This document shows positions 10,996 through 22,226 of a stretch of 64,000 nucleotides of DNA, one piece after another. Origin of the DNA: Nigrospora sphaerica (lineage: Eukaryota; Ascomycota; Sordariomycetes; Amphisphaeriales; Apiosporaceae); NCBI GenBank assembly GCA_018287875.1, contig JAGVVL010000021.1:372001-436000 (forward strand). The letters run 5' to 3'. The translations under genes were made by a program, and so were the position numbers. Within the stretch, counting starts at the first letter, position 1, and every line of letters starts with the position of its first letter. The notes below the pieces were generated by a model, which made no database searches, had not been told where the DNA came from, and saw nothing but the letters and a program-made list of their open reading frames with translations.

Positions 10996-12852
10996 TTATT
11001 ATTATTATTATTCTTCTTCTTCTTCTTACACCTAGCGACCTATCTAGGCCATGAGGACCCCCTGCGTATCTGAGCCTAGGAAAACCGTTCCGGGCTGACG
11101 TCCGGCCGGATGAAAAACCTAGGTTCCTCTGCGTCGCGCCGCTTCGGACTGCTCTCTGACCTGCCATACCGAGATCGGGCTCAGCGTGCCCGCTTCCTAG
11201 CTGATGAGTTGATTCGCCAGCTGGAACATGCCCAGCCTGCCTGAACTGAGTAGCCATCTCGCTATAATCCCTGCTTTCCCTGGGGTGTCGAGCATCCTGT
11301 CCGTGTCTACCGGTTCTCCTAGAGCTTGGACGAGATGCCCTCATCTTTCTCTCTCCCTTGGGCAGAAAACGAGGATATGCCGGACCGTCTCTCTGCCTTG
11401 ACCACAGTTTCACCACGGACTGTCGAAGCCTGGAACCCTACGCTTAAGAGGAAGTCTCGCAGCCCAATCTTGCCAGTCCTTGCCTGGACGAGGATGGAGC
11501 TTTCGGCCTTGTGGAGCCCCTTATGAAGCTTGAGGACGTGCTTGTCTGGCGGCTTTTTGGTTGCTGCTGGAGCTCGCGATGTCTGGTTTTGCCGTGATGT
11601 CTGGCTTTTCTGCCATCTCTGGAGCCAGTCTCTCTCCTCAGCCTTGTGTGCTGAGTCTCCAGCAAGCCATTCGCTTAGCCCCCTCTTGCGGTCAGGAACG
11701 TCGGGGCCTTTTGGTCTGCGCCGGCGAGTCGGTCTTTTTAGGATCCAGCTGGCTGCATTATCGCATCTCGCTTGGATAAGCGATGCGATACGTGGCTGTT
11801 GGAGCCTCTCTTCCGATGCCGCCACCCTTCTGTTGAGCCACGTGTCTAAGGGGGGCACGTAAGCTTCCGTTTCTACTACTGCGGCAGCCGTGGCTTTGAA
11901 AGCTCCTGTGATCTTGAAGAGGCACTCTGTCTGGATGTCGCCCAGCGTCTTGGCTCTGTTTTTCGAGATCTGGCAGTGCCACTCTGAAGCTCCATAGACA
12001 ATAGCGGACCGTACGACCGCTATATAGACTTGGCGGGCTCGCTGAAGAGACGCGCCCCATGTCGAGCCGGCTATGCGGTCTAAGGCATAGACCTGCGTGG
12101 CCATCTTCTTGAAGATCGACTGGATATGGATGTCCCAGCGTAACCGTCGATCTATCTGGACGCTGAGCACGCGACACGAGTCCTCCGGCTGAATTTCGTG
12201 GCCTTCTAAGATGACCCTGGTGTCTGGACCCTTTCCATTTCGAGTGAAGTGGACCAGATGGTATTTCTTGACTGCGAAGGTCATGCCGTGGCTGGTAGCC
12301 CAGTCTTTGCAGACCTTATGGGCGGCTTCCAGCCGCTCGTAAGTCTGTTCTGGGTCTAAGCCGAAACCGAGGAGGTTCGTATCGTCTGCGAAGGCTATGG
12401 CGGCTATCCCTGGGACGGCGCGGAGAGCTTTATAGAGACCGGCTGTGTAGAGGCAGAAGAGAATAGGCGACAGGGGCGAGCCTTGCGGAACGCCAGCTGG
12501 GATCGGGATCTCGTCCGATTCCTGGCCGTCGAAAAGCATTGTTGTTGATCGGTTAAATAAGAAGCTTCGGATCCATTTGATGGTCCATATAGGGACCCTT
12601 AACGCTCTTAGGTTAGCGAGGAGCTTTCTATGGTCAACTGAGTCAAAAGCCCCCGAGATATCCAGCGAGAGGAGGGTTGCGGTGCCTCCATGTTTCTAGG
12701 CCGTGCGGACCAAGTCCGTTAGCAGCCGCAGGGCCGTTTCCGTGGAGCGTCCTTCCGGTTGCCCATCTGTTCGTCTGGGAGCAGCCCGTTCTCTTCGGCA
12801 AAGCTGGCTAGCCGTTGAGCTAGTAGGCTCTCGATCACCTTTCCCATAGTGT
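10996..12852 (-). mobile_element. LINE family B, truncated copy 2
   Basis: The element reads on the minus strand from about 12852 (5', truncated within the reverse transcriptase) to a (TTA)n/(CTT)n tract at 10998-11027. It contains the family 3' block with CCGGCCGGATGAAAAACC. Upstream of the main frame, 12540-12852 still encodes reverse transcriptase motifs in broken form, including a DISGAFDSVDH-like box and an in-frame stop. It is more than 90% similar at protein level, by eye, to copy 3 at 46 kb. Confidence 0.85.
11319..12539 (-). pseudogene. LINE family B reverse transcriptase fragment (copy 2)
   Basis: The frame opens inside the reverse transcriptase with [20 protein letters not shown] and the catalytic FADD box. 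The thumb/connection region follows (RRLRWDIHIQSIFKKMATQ, VYALDRIAGSTWGASLQRAR). The C-terminal region contains HKGLHKAESSILVQARTGKI. In copy 3 the same region continues into CNCGQGREIVRHILVFC, a CCHC-like motif, but here the frame has drifted past that point. No RNase H domain is visible in this family. 5' truncation, broken frames upstream and the lost zinc motif make it inactive. Confidence 0.8.
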
Positions 12853-12983
12853 TAAGCAATGAAGGCCAAGAACCATTAGAAACTTTTCGAAACTGACCTC
12901 ACACGGCGATAACTTCACAACTACGACTTTATAACCCACCGGATAGCCCGGAAACCGTTCCTAAGGCTATATTTAGCCTAGAA

Positions 12984-13568
12984 ATGGCTGACTCACCACT
13001 TTCGAGGCAAAGCGCGGATGGTGAGAGCCGTCAACGGCCCGCCCCACCTCCTGCGCCGTCGCCTCCGGACTCGAGAACGTCATCGCCAAGCAGCCTCACA
13101 GCACCTAGACTCAGTCTAGATGCCATGCGCAGCGCGGTTGCTATATTTAAACGCTTCCTAGCCGGTGAACCGGATATGGCAGCTATAGCCGCAGCCGCTC
13201 AAACCGCTATCCTAGTCCTAGAGGCGGCCCAGACAGCCGAGGAGCCAAAGAACCAGACCAGCATCGGAAAACGCATCGACGCCATCGAGGATACGCTGAA
13301 GGCTATCCACAAGGACATTAAGGCCCCTAAGACATACGCAGCCGCCACCACCGCTATAACTGCCGTCCCCGCATCCAGAGCTCCTCAGATAGCCAAGGCA
13401 CTGCCTCCCCGGCAGGAACGAGAGATCACAGTCAAGGCCGCAGAGTCAGAAGGGCGCACCTACGCAGAGATCGTTCGCAAGATCAACGCCACCACGGGAA
13501 GAGAAGCAGCAGTAGAAGCACGGAAGCTACCTAGTGGAAATGTCGCGCTAAGGCGACCTCTGAAGTAG
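12984..13568 (+). pseudogene. LINE ORF1 (gag-like) N-terminal fragment
   Basis: The 194-residue frame begins MADSPLSRQSADGE, has a Pro/Ser-rich start, an Ala-rich helical middle and the sequence RTYAEIVRKINATTG...EARKLPSGNV. The last motif is characteristic of ORF1 proteins of Tad1-type LINEs. The nucleic-acid-binding CCHC knuckles that should follow are absent. The frame stops at 13568, about 60 bp before a DNA transposon begins. About 110 bp of probable 5' UTR precede the ATG. It points away from LINE copy 2 and belongs to a different element. Confidence 0.65.
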
Positions 13569-13626
13569 AGTTTCAGGGTCTGCAGGTCACCTGACCTGGC
13601 TAATCAGCGACAAGAGGGCTTAAAAG

Positions 13627-13674
13627 GGGTAAGTTGGACTACCACCACTTGGGCCAACCCAGACTTGGACCACC
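13627..13674 (+). repeat. Left terminal inverted repeat of transposon 1
   Basis: It matches the reverse complement of 15516-15563, including the words CCACCACTTGGGCCAA and CCAGACTTGG. Confidence 0.8.
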
Positions 13675-13797
13675 AACAAAGTCAGCTCATCCTCCTCATC
13701 GCCAACAACTTCAACCTTGGATATAATAACAACCAAAACACCAATAGATAGATTAATTAGACCATTGTCATCGCCTTTCAATTGTGCATCTTCTGAT

Positions 13798-15450
13798 ATG
13801 GCCACCGATCGGGAAAAAAAGCTACGTGCTGCTATTCGTGCCACGAAGGACGGCGCCTCCGTCCGCTCAGCTGCTAAGCAACACTCTATCCCTAGGTCCA
13901 CACTTCAACGCCATATTGACGGTGGAAGGACCGTTCGTGAGGCTCACGAAGAGCAACAGAACCTTTCACCGCGCCAGGAAGCTCATCTGGTGCGCTGGGT
14001 CAAGACGCAGACCAAGTTAGGCTACGCGCCGCCTCACTCAAGGTTCACGATGTATGCTTTGAGGATCTCTCGAGCGTCTGGAGGACCTGAGACCTTCGGA
14101 AAACACTGGATCCAGCGCTTCCTAAAGCGTCATCCAGAGTTGAATACCTTGCGCAGCGTCCGCTATGACTGGCGGCGCGCTAACGCAGCTTGTTCAACAA
14201 ATATCGAGGAGTTCTTCCAACGGTTGGATGACCCCTTAATGTCAGCCATCCCTCCAGCTCACACTTATAACGCCGACGAGATAGGGTCCCAGATCGGAAT
14301 TGGAGACGCTCCCCTTGTCATCGGACCCTCTGAGCTTAAGGAGGTCCTTATTAAGGACCCCCTAAATAGAAAGTGGGTGACTATCGTGGAGTGCGTGGCT
14401 GGAGACGGCAGAGCGCTTTTCCCCTTGGTTATCTTCGGAGGCAAAAACGTCCAGCAGCAGTGGTTTGAGGAGGAGATGCTAGGAGATGATGACCTCAAGT
14501 CCTGGAGGTTCGCCTCTAGCGGTTCTGGCTGGTCAAGCAACGAGATAGCGCTGCGCTGGCTACGTGAGGTGTTCCTCCCTCAGACGAAGCCTCAAAACTA
14601 TCGCCAGTGGCGTCACCTTATCATCGACGGCCATAACAGCCACATCAACGAGCCTTTCCTCCTGGAATGTCTCCAAGCGCGAGTCTGGCTTAATTTCCTC
14701 CCAGCGCACTGCTCACAAATCCTCCAGCCCCTCGACGTCGGCCCATTCTCAGCGTTGAAGCGCAGGTTCAGGTCCATTTTGCGTGTCACCTGCTATTCCA
14801 TGATGGTTACCGTTGCCGGCAAGCCAGAGTTCGTGGCTGCTTAGAAAAGAGCCCGAAATGAAACCCTAACAATGGACAAGATCCTGAGAGGCTGGGAGGC
14901 AACTGGCATCTTTCCAAGAGACCGTTCCAAGCCTCTCAATAGCAGGCTCACTGCCCAGGCGGACGCGCAGACTGCAGGAGAACCGGAGCGCGCGAAAACA
15001 CCAGACCAAAGCGCAGCGTTGAACGAAAACGAACTTAAGACTCCAAAGAACAGCAGGCAAGTGAAGGAATTAGGGCTTCGTGTGTTAGCAGCGGACAGCG
15101 CGCTCGCGACTGCAATGCAGCGCCGAGGCCTTTAGAAGCTGCAGAAGGCCTTCGACATCCTCACCGCCAGCAACGTCGCTCACGAGCAGGAAAATGAGCA
15201 ATTAAAAGCTGCACTCGAGAGACAGCGACCTCGAAAACAGCGTCGAGTCCTTCCTAAATCTCAACAGGCGTTTGTTGATATGGAGGACATCTCGCAAGCT
15301 AGGGATCAGCTGAGGGATGAAGCGGACCAAGTTCGCCCACGGAGGTTTGCGCGCCAGCAGCAAAATAGGCGGTCGGAAACACGACAAATTGAAGATAATT
15401 GGGACCATGAGCTAGAGGAGGTCCTTGAGGAGATACAAGTCAAGTATTAG
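13798..15450 (+). pseudogene. pogo-type transposase with two in-frame stops
   Basis: The ATG at 13798 starts a psq-type helix-turn-helix (KLRAAIRATKDGASVRSAAK), followed by a CENP-B-like HTH (residues about 55-115). A DDE_1 catalytic core comes next, with acidic residues in YNADEIG (about 157), LIIDGHNSH (about 274) and LQPLDVG (about 311). The pogo superfamily uses DDD-type triads. TAG at 14842 interrupts before KRARNETLTMDKILRGWEAT, and a second TAG lies at 15133. The frame then runs on through a coiled-coil tail with RPRKQRRV to 15450. Both stops are in the same frame as the rest, so these are point mutations rather than frameshifts. CAG-to-TAG changes, as RIP could cause, are possible for both. 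Confidence 0.85.
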
Positions 15451-15515
15451 CTAATTAGGCCTGGTTGTGGCTGCAAAACACCAAAAACCGTCTTAAGGGG
15501 TCTCATGATAGGTGT

Positions 15516-15563
15516 GGTGGCCCAAGTCTGGATTGGCCCAAGTGGTGGTAGTCCAACTTACCC
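15516..15563 (-). repeat. Right terminal inverted repeat of transposon 1
   Basis: It is the reverse complement of the left repeat, with a small number of transitions. Confidence 0.8.
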
Positions 15564-15669
15564 TCCACTCCTCTACCAGTATTAACTAGGTCTTCAGCCT
15601 GGGTCTCACTTAGAAGGCTCGGGGCGACTTCTACATTCCTTATCTGACTTATACCTCCGATCCCCTGCA

Positions 15670-16150
15670 AGCGTGACATTACAGAAAGGAGGACCAAGAG
15701 GCAGCGGAGGCCGCCCAGCGCATTGGTCATCTTCATGTCGCAGCAGCCGCCATCAAGATCTTGCCGAGATAGAAACAAATTTTAGAAGGATACGGCGGCT
15801 TTGTTTATATCTGACCTTATATTTTCTCGACCAGGCTGTTTCGCTACATCCTGCGCCTGGGACTCACACCATTAGCAGACGCGTGTTTTGGCATACTCGG
15901 CAACCCAGTCTCTTCTTGCCGTAGGCTTGCCCCTACAGCCGGCCGTCTCGGAGAACTCGAACCTATTCACGGCCATGCGCTGCCCTCCCGTCCGCTCGAG
16001 AGATGCGAGTGACGGCGCCTGCCGTCCCAACTGTCGTCGGCGTTTTCCATTTATACCCACCCACAAACGTCCGCTCCTGTTGCCGGGAACATGGCGTCTT
16101 GCCGGCACAGACTGCGTCACATTGTTCATCGTGTCGCTCGACTTGGCGCT
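15670..16150 (-). repeat. Duplicated segment with MADS-like family fragment (copy B)
   Basis: 15670-15820 matches 5250-5400, and 15840-16150 matches 5850-6130 (minus-strand sense), with about 400 bp of copy A missing in between. It retains no useful frame. A third short match lies at 16625-16775. Confidence 0.6.
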
Positions 16151-16624
16151 GGAAAGCTGGCTGACAGTCGATAGATGTGCTGCTAGAAGATAGGTAGCAA
16201 CGCATGCTTTGACGGGTATCCATGTAGCCGAGGAGCCTCGAGCGCCAGGTCAGCTCGGCGGGCTTCTTGGGGTTCAACCAAGGCGTTCCCGACAGCTCCT
16301 CGGCCGGCCGTACACTGAGACGATGAAGATGGTGGCTGTGGCTGCGTCGGGGATTGATATGGGTCAAAATGAACTGACTGACCAGCGGTCTTCGTCATTC
16401 GTCATCCGTCGCTCGTCACTTGTCTTCGTTACTCGTCATTCGTCACGCGTCGTTTGTCCACATTGCTCGTTGCTTGCTGCTTATCTTTATCAACTGGCAA
16501 TTGGTTTAGTCGTCATGACGCCTTGCCCTCTCCTTTCATAGTGCTTGGCACGCATTAGACCTTTGTCCAGTTCAAGATGACACCTTAGAAGACAAGCGTT
16601 TGGCCCATTTATAAATAAAACCGT

Positions 16625-16775
16625 AGCCGCGCCCCTACAGCCGGCTATCTCGGACATCCAACTCCATCTATGGCCACGTACATCCCTCCCATCCGCTCGC
16701 GAGACGCAAGTGGCGGCGCCTGACGCACCAGCTGTCGCCGGTGTTTTCCATTTATAACACGCCCCCGGAAGTCCG
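16625..16775 (-). repeat. Short MADS-like family fragment (copy B2)
   Basis: About 150 bp is similar to 15925-16060 and 5905-6020, with the same order of words (CCTCCCATCCGCTCG, GTCGCCGGTGTTTTCC). It is a decayed fragment. Confidence 0.55.
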
Positions 16776-17351
16776 TGTGGAGGTGCTCGCGCACCCGCGT
16801 GACGGTCGTTATTGCACAGCGGTCGGCCAGATGCCTGCTTTCATCCTGATGGCCCCGGACCCTACCGGGGGAGAGGCAACCCCACGGATAGGATGAACGG
16901 CGGTCAGACACGACGCGCCTAACTACCTGGTCGGAAAACTACAAGGCCATCCCAGGTTCAATGTCGGTAGAAGAGTGCAAGGCACCGCCTTCCTCACCAG
17001 CGTGAGAGCCAGAAACATACAGCCGTGAAGATCGGTCGCCGTGAGTCATCCAAGCCAGGAAGAGAAGGGGGGCGCGGATGGATCCGACAGCACTGGTGTC
17101 CCGCGGACGGTCGCCTGGTCCCTCCAATGAAGAATATATAAGGCCATCTCCCACGACACCGACGCCCGCCAAGCCAAAGACCCAAGGCGAAAGGCGGCAG
17201 CAGACCGAGCAAAGCTTGCTCACCGTCTATCTGAAAATGACGGGGCGGGAGGCTCTTCAAATGGCAATCGCGAACGGAACGCGCAGCATGGTACGCAAAA
17301 TGCCTACTTGGACTAACCTACCGGGCTTTATTCGACAACTACTTCTCTAAC

Positions 17352-17735
17352 GTGGCACTCCACCGCGGTCATGGTGACGGGGTCCGCCACCCCATCAGTC
17401 ATGGCGATTTCTTAACGCCATTTTGCAACCAACTCGAGAAGACGTTAGACGACGGCATCAAAAAGCTCGAAAAGGGCGGGACGAGAGGCGACCTGTTCCA
17501 GGTGATTATCATGGCGTACGGCTATACTTTGGTCGAAAAAGGCACCGTTCCCGAGTTTACCAACAATTTTAAGCACGAGGCTACGGCCTATACGCGGCTG
17601 CGGCTCAAGCAAGGTAAGTGCGTGCCCGTTTTCCTCGGGACAGTCGACCTACGTGCGACATCACATACGCACTACTACGATTTCGGGATGCGAATCCAGT
17701 ACATGATGTTTTTGGCCCTGGGCGGGGAGAGCTAG
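17352..17735 (+). pseudogene. Kinase-like protein fragment (copy 2)
   Basis: This is the same C-terminal fragment as at 1-317, with a slightly longer upstream part (FCNQLEKTLDDGIKKLEKGG, then DLFQVIIMAYGYTLVEKG). The frame begins after a TAA at 17348 with no good ATG, so it is either an internal exon or a truncated copy. The terminal motifs CVPVFLGTVDL and YYDFGMRIQYMM are kept. It is followed within 80 bp by a MADS-like copy, so the two families may travel together in this genome. Confidence 0.5.
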
Positions 17736-17809
17736 ACGTCAGCCGGGAGCACGGATGGCACTGAAGATCTCAGCTGACGCTTACTCCATTCGCTCTGCGG
17801 CTTGCACAC

Positions 17810-18860
17810 CTATGGAGTAGCCCACCGAGATCCCCCGATCCGCATCCACCCAGCGCGCGATGCGTCGCCTCCAGCCGCTCTGGCACAACCTCTCCCACGT
17901 CACAAACGCCCAGGCAAGACCAACATCTCATCAACTTTTGAATCGGACGCGGAGCACCCGTTGTCAGCATGGGTGCCGCAACGAGCATCGTGTCGATTAT
18001 CGCACCTCCTGGCAGCCATCCCCGCCTGCGCGAGCACGACCAAGGCCCATAATGTGGGCCCGAAGGATAAGGTTTGGAACAGCGGCCTGTTTCTCCAGCA
18101 TAAGATGTCCAACCTAGACGAACCCTGCGATATCTTCAGCACGGTCGCGTATTAGAATCCGCGCATCAGAGGATGGAGAAGGTGATGCATCTGCTGCGCC
18201 GCTGGACTCTGCCCGGCACCAGCAAGCTAATTTGTATTCTCCCCAACGGTCCACCTATTGGCCGGTGGCTAACAGCAATAGCTATGCTGGCTAGCGACGA
18301 CCAACGACGCTCGTTCCTGAGCAGGAGCTCGAGTGACGCGATCAAGCGCCACTGCCCAAGCAATTGAGCCCGTCCATGAGCCGGTCACTCATCTCGATAC
18401 GAACGCTGGTCCCGACATCGACGCCGCATACGAAGTCGCCTCCTCTGTAATCAGATGCGGCAGCTACCTCAAGGCCCGTGTCCGCCTACAACGCCTTTCC
18501 CAAGTACGAGGACGTTGCCATTGGTGCCAACAAGCTCCGAAATAGACCACAGAGGTTCGTACAACAGAGAACCGTGCAGAAGGGTCTCATACAAGAGCTG
18601 AGCGATAGGCACAGCCAGAATTGAACCTACGGTCACCAGTGCATGCATTGTTAACCATTGTCTCGCATGATATTAACTGACCATCAGCGAGCTTTCCGAC
18701 CCGGATTCGAGCGATACGATGAATAGTGCGGCGTAGTCAGTGCCGCCAAGTGGGCATGCTCCTAACGGTAGGGGTGGGCGTTGCGGATGAGCATAAGTGA
18801 AAAATACCGACGACCACTGGAACGGTAGGTGCTGTCACTCGCGTCTTCGTTACCACAGGA
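17810..18860 (+). pseudogene. Degenerate MADS-like gene (copy C)
   Basis: The whole interval aligns with 30905-31990. The counterpart of the copy D start codon is lost, and the frame is interrupted by a stop at about 18150. Many G/C positions have become A/T relative to copy D, for example the AATTTGTATTCTCCCC stretch. The region 18590-18660 corresponds to an intron of copy D. It ends in the same element-like sequence seen at the ends of copies A, B and D. Confidence 0.55.
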
Positions 18861-19955
18861 GCCAAGTTTCTAGATAAAATGAGCTTTGTGTCCTTCATAA
18901 GGCACCTGCAGTGAAGGACCTCAAGTCTGTTAGATGCAGGCGTTTAATCAGCTGGATCCGATCGCGAGAGGCATCAAAAACCAATGAGCAAGCAGGTGCG
19001 CCCCCTCGCTGGTATTCACGCCGATACCCTAAGCACTGCATCTGCGTGGAGTCGCTCTTCAGCTTAAACAGGATGTACGGTAGTACGGCACTCGCAGCGA
19101 TAGGTCCCAGGGTGGCATCCCACTCTCAAATTACGCTGTAGGGGGCACGTGGCTGCTTGATGGAATTCCTACAATACTACCCCAATGCAACAGCCGGAGC
19201 ATCGGCATCATCGCCAACCATCCCCACCATGTGCATTTCCGAGCCTGCTTATTACAACACCGATCTCTTCGTTTTCTTATGACTCTCTAAACTAGTTCTA
19301 CGATTGATTTTCGCCTCGTTTCAGAGCGTTTTTTTTTGTCTTGGTAATCGCAGCAGTCGATACCTAAGGCTAAACGGCAATCGTACCAACTGGCCCGACA
19401 TCGCCCCACAACCTCCCTTGCAGCAAGCCCGACATCTTCCACTGGTTCTTGTTTCTGTGGAGCGACAGCCGGCCCTCCCCGACCTTTCGATCCCTCGTCA
19501 TTCAGCCATTAGTATTTGAGGGTGTCCCGTAGCCCGTACTTCAATAAAACCGGCTTCCTGATAAACTCCTTTACATCTTCCACATACCTTCCCAATTCAG
19601 CTCAGTCGTCCGGCACCCATCTTCTACGGTGCGTGGGCCTGGGTTTGGGCATATTCAACAGGATCTTCCCACTGAGGTACGAATGTCGCATCGCTTCGAC
19701 CCTGCCGCTGTGCTCGAACACAAGAGACCAGATACAGGCCAGAATTATGGATAACGTGGCTACCTTGCGTCTACTGTTCGAAAACAAGAAGAGGTCTGGC
19801 CTGAAGGCTGAAGTCTGATCCCGAACAGGAAGTCCCACAAGAATACTGGCAACGGCTCACACACAGCCCCGAGAAGTTCCGGTTCTTTTGACATAAAAAA
19901 AAGACCCTGAAGACATGTCCACGACCAATACGTCGTATAGGGTACCCTACATAGA
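18861..19955. other. Unassigned stretch
   Basis: I recognise no gene here. Two short open frames (19304-19519 and 19516-19818) overlap by a few bases, but neither shows a motif. It could be UTR or decayed repeat. Confidence 0.4.
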
Positions 19956-19959
19956 GCGA

Positions 19960-20120
19960 CAGTCGCTTAGATGAAACAAGGGCTAGGAATGAGCTCGGGT
20001 GGAGGAGTTACGGAGACGGGTTGACCAAAGATTTGCCAATCGGATCGACATGGGGATCATCTTTTCCATACGAAGATAGATTCTCGAACTCCGGGTGCTC
20101 CGTAGCAGGCAGAACACGGT
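19960..20120 (+). repeat. Solo 3' UTR fragment of the 40-46 kb LINE family
   Basis: About 150 bp resembles 45970-46125, the 3' end of the large LINE, in order: GAGCTCG...GGAGACGG, then TTGCCAAT/TTGCCATT, then AGATAGA. It has no coding sequence and is likely a very short 5'-truncated insertion. Confidence 0.55.
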
Positions 20121-20343
20121 TCAAATTGGGCGATAAGTAATATATCCGGTTCGGTCCAGTGAGCAGTCTAGGGATAATGAGTTCACACGAGTAATGAGCT
20201 GCTTACTGCGATCGGTTTTTTCACGATCCTCATTCTTGAATCTTAAGATAGTGCAACATGTATACACTTGTGGCCCTGCTTAGGACCCGTCTTTTGCAGA
20301 GTAAATAAAGAACGAAAAGAGCACCAGCAGTACACAGTCATAC

Positions 20344-22210
20344 CTAGAAATGGGGAAAACAGAAAATAAAGACTCGACCCGACAAGCAGCCGAGGACGAT
20401 ACTTGTACCTCCGTTCACCGCGGTCATACTAGAGGAGCTCGGGCGATATTCCGCAGGGAGCCAGAGGACCGGTTGTGACTGCTTCTGGATCCAGACACCG
20501 TCTTTACTGAGGCTGTAGTATTGCTCTTCCACATACGTCGTCTTGTGCGGATCCTGAGTCAGTGAGGTCGCATTGTTTACACGAATGGTGCCAGTGTCGG
20601 TACAAATCAGCGTTCCCGTAGAATCGAACGAGACAAAGGAGCTGTAGCCGACCTCAAGAGTTGCCTCGCACGTGCCTGTGGCCGCATCCCAAACCTTGGT
20701 GGTCTCGTCGTCCGACGCCGTGACAACGCGCCGCCCATCGGCTGAGAAAACGGCCGACCTAACCTCGGCGGTATGACCTTCCAGCGTCGCCTCGCACTTG
20801 CCCGTGGCCACGTCCCAGACCTTGGCGGTCTCGTCGAGGAGGCTGTGACAATGCGCCCCCATCGGCCGAGAAAACGGCCGATTTAACTTCGTCGATATGG
20901 CCCTTGAGCGTCGTCTCGCACGTGCCCGTGCCGCGTCCCAGACCTTGGCAGTATCGTCATCCGACGCCGTGAGGACGCGCCGCCCATCGGCTGAGAAGAC
21001 GGCCGACCTGACTTTAGAGGTATGGCCTTCGAGTGTCGCCTTGCACTTGCCCGTGGCCGCGTCCCAGACCTTGGCGGTCTTATCGAGTGATGCCGTGACG
21101 ACGCGCCGCCCGTCGGCCGAGAAGACAGCCGACCTGACCTCGGCGGTATGACCTTCCAGCGTCGCCTCGCACTTGCCCGTGGCCACGTCCCAGATCCTGG
21201 CGGTCTCGTCGTCCGAAGCTGTGACGACGCGCTGCCCCTCGACCGAGAAAACGGCCGACCTGACCTCGTCGGTATGACCCTCGAATGTCATCTTACACTT
21301 GCCCGTGACCGCGTCCCAGATCTTGGCGGTCTCGTCGTCCGACAACGTGACAACGCGTTGCCCATCGGCTGAGAAGACGGCCGACCTGACATAAGAGGTA
21401 TGGCCCTTGAGCGTCGCCTCGCACGTGCCTGTGGCCGCATCCCAAACCTTGGCGGTTTCGTCATCCGACGCCGTGGCGATGCGCCGCCCGTCGGCCGAGA
21501 AAACGGCCGAGTTGACCTCGTCGGTATGGCCCTCGAATGTCATCTTGCACTTGCCCGTGACCGCGTCCCAGATCTTGGCGGTCTCGTCGAGGAGGCTGTG
21601 ACAACGCGCTGCCCATCGGCCGAGAAAACGGCCGAGTTGACCTCATTAGTATGGCCTTTGAGTGTCGCCCCGCACTTGCCCGTGGCCGCGTCCCAGATCT
21701 TGGCGGTCTTATCGAGCGACGCCGTGACGACGCGTCGCCCGTCGGTCGAGAAGACAACTGAAATGACATCGCCAGTATGGCCCTCGAGCGTCGCCGAGCA
21801 GAGGTTCCATTTCTCTGTTATCTTTGTTCTGCACTGCACCCAATGGGGTGCCTCGTGCAGGAAAAAGCCTCGAACCAAGCTTTGTCCTGGGCTAAATATG
21901 AGTGCTGATGCATATGCTTGAAGTGGCCAGCTTTCTATCGGCACTCGGAACTTTTGCGCAAACAGATACGCGTCATGAACTAGGGCTTGTACTTGAGGTT
22001 CGCTTGATTGTGTCTTCACGTCGTCAGCCTTGAATCAGAGGATAGAACGATGGACTTGCCTGCATAAAGCCAACGAGCTTCTCTAGTGCCAGGACCCCCT
22101 CGGGCATGCTCTTCAGCAGGCTTAAGGACTCAAGCCAGTAGAGGAATTTGCACTGTAAGAACCTGTGGACTGCCCCACCGTCGTCTTGTACGTCGCCTCC
22201 ACCCGAAGCC
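20344..22210 (-). pseudogene. C-terminal WD40 part of the disrupted NLR
   Basis: The segment resumes directly after the insertion with FLQCKFLYWLESLSLL and SMPEGVLALEKLVGFMQ, the usual spacer of fungal NACHT-WD40 proteins. The join to DVKTQSSEPQVQALVHDAYL needs a 31-nt GC-AG intron (22059-22029) or a frameshift correction. About nine WD40 units of 42 residues (CEATLEGHT.EVRSAVFSADG...DDETAKVWDAATGK) follow, plus a divergent last blade and a unique tail ending FCFPHF. The frame breaks in the second unit (near 21590). A triple one-base-deletion set in the eighth unit (20830-20930) restores the frame. The unit number exceeds the seven needed for one propeller. Confidence 0.85.
20690..21800 (-). 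repeat. Near-identical 126-bp WD40 coding repeats
   Basis: About nine consecutive 126-bp units encode WD40 blades that differ mainly at a few positions after EGHT and after SADG. High identity within the array is typical of the hypervariable beta-propeller repeats of fungal incompatibility genes. Confidence 0.85.
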
Positions 22211-22226
22211 TTATTGGAGTCCACTA
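22211..22226 (+). repeat. Target-site duplication, left copy
   Basis: The 16-bp word TTATTGGAGTCCACTA is identical to 26444-26459. It is NLR coding sequence (VDSN region) duplicated on LINE insertion. Its first bases overlap the TTA-repeat tail, so the true length could be 11-16 bp. Confidence 0.9.

Larger units (their letters stand above)
13626..15564 (+). mobile_element. pogo/Fot1-type DNA transposon 1 (decayed)
   Basis: Long terminal inverted repeats of about 47 bp bracket a transposase gene. The left end begins GGGTAAGTTGGACTACCACC at about 13627 and the right end is its reverse complement, finishing near 15563. The two repeats differ at only a few positions over the stretch compared. 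A flanking TA duplication is not clear. The internal gene has two nonsense codons, so the element is probably non-autonomous now. Confidence 0.85.

Noticed and set aside
18590..18660. tRNA-like stretch on the minus strand (GGTTCAATTCT resembling a T loop)
   Set aside because: The same place in copy D (31744-31823) is a GT-AG intron of the MADS-like unit, and no acceptor stem or anticodon arm pairs.
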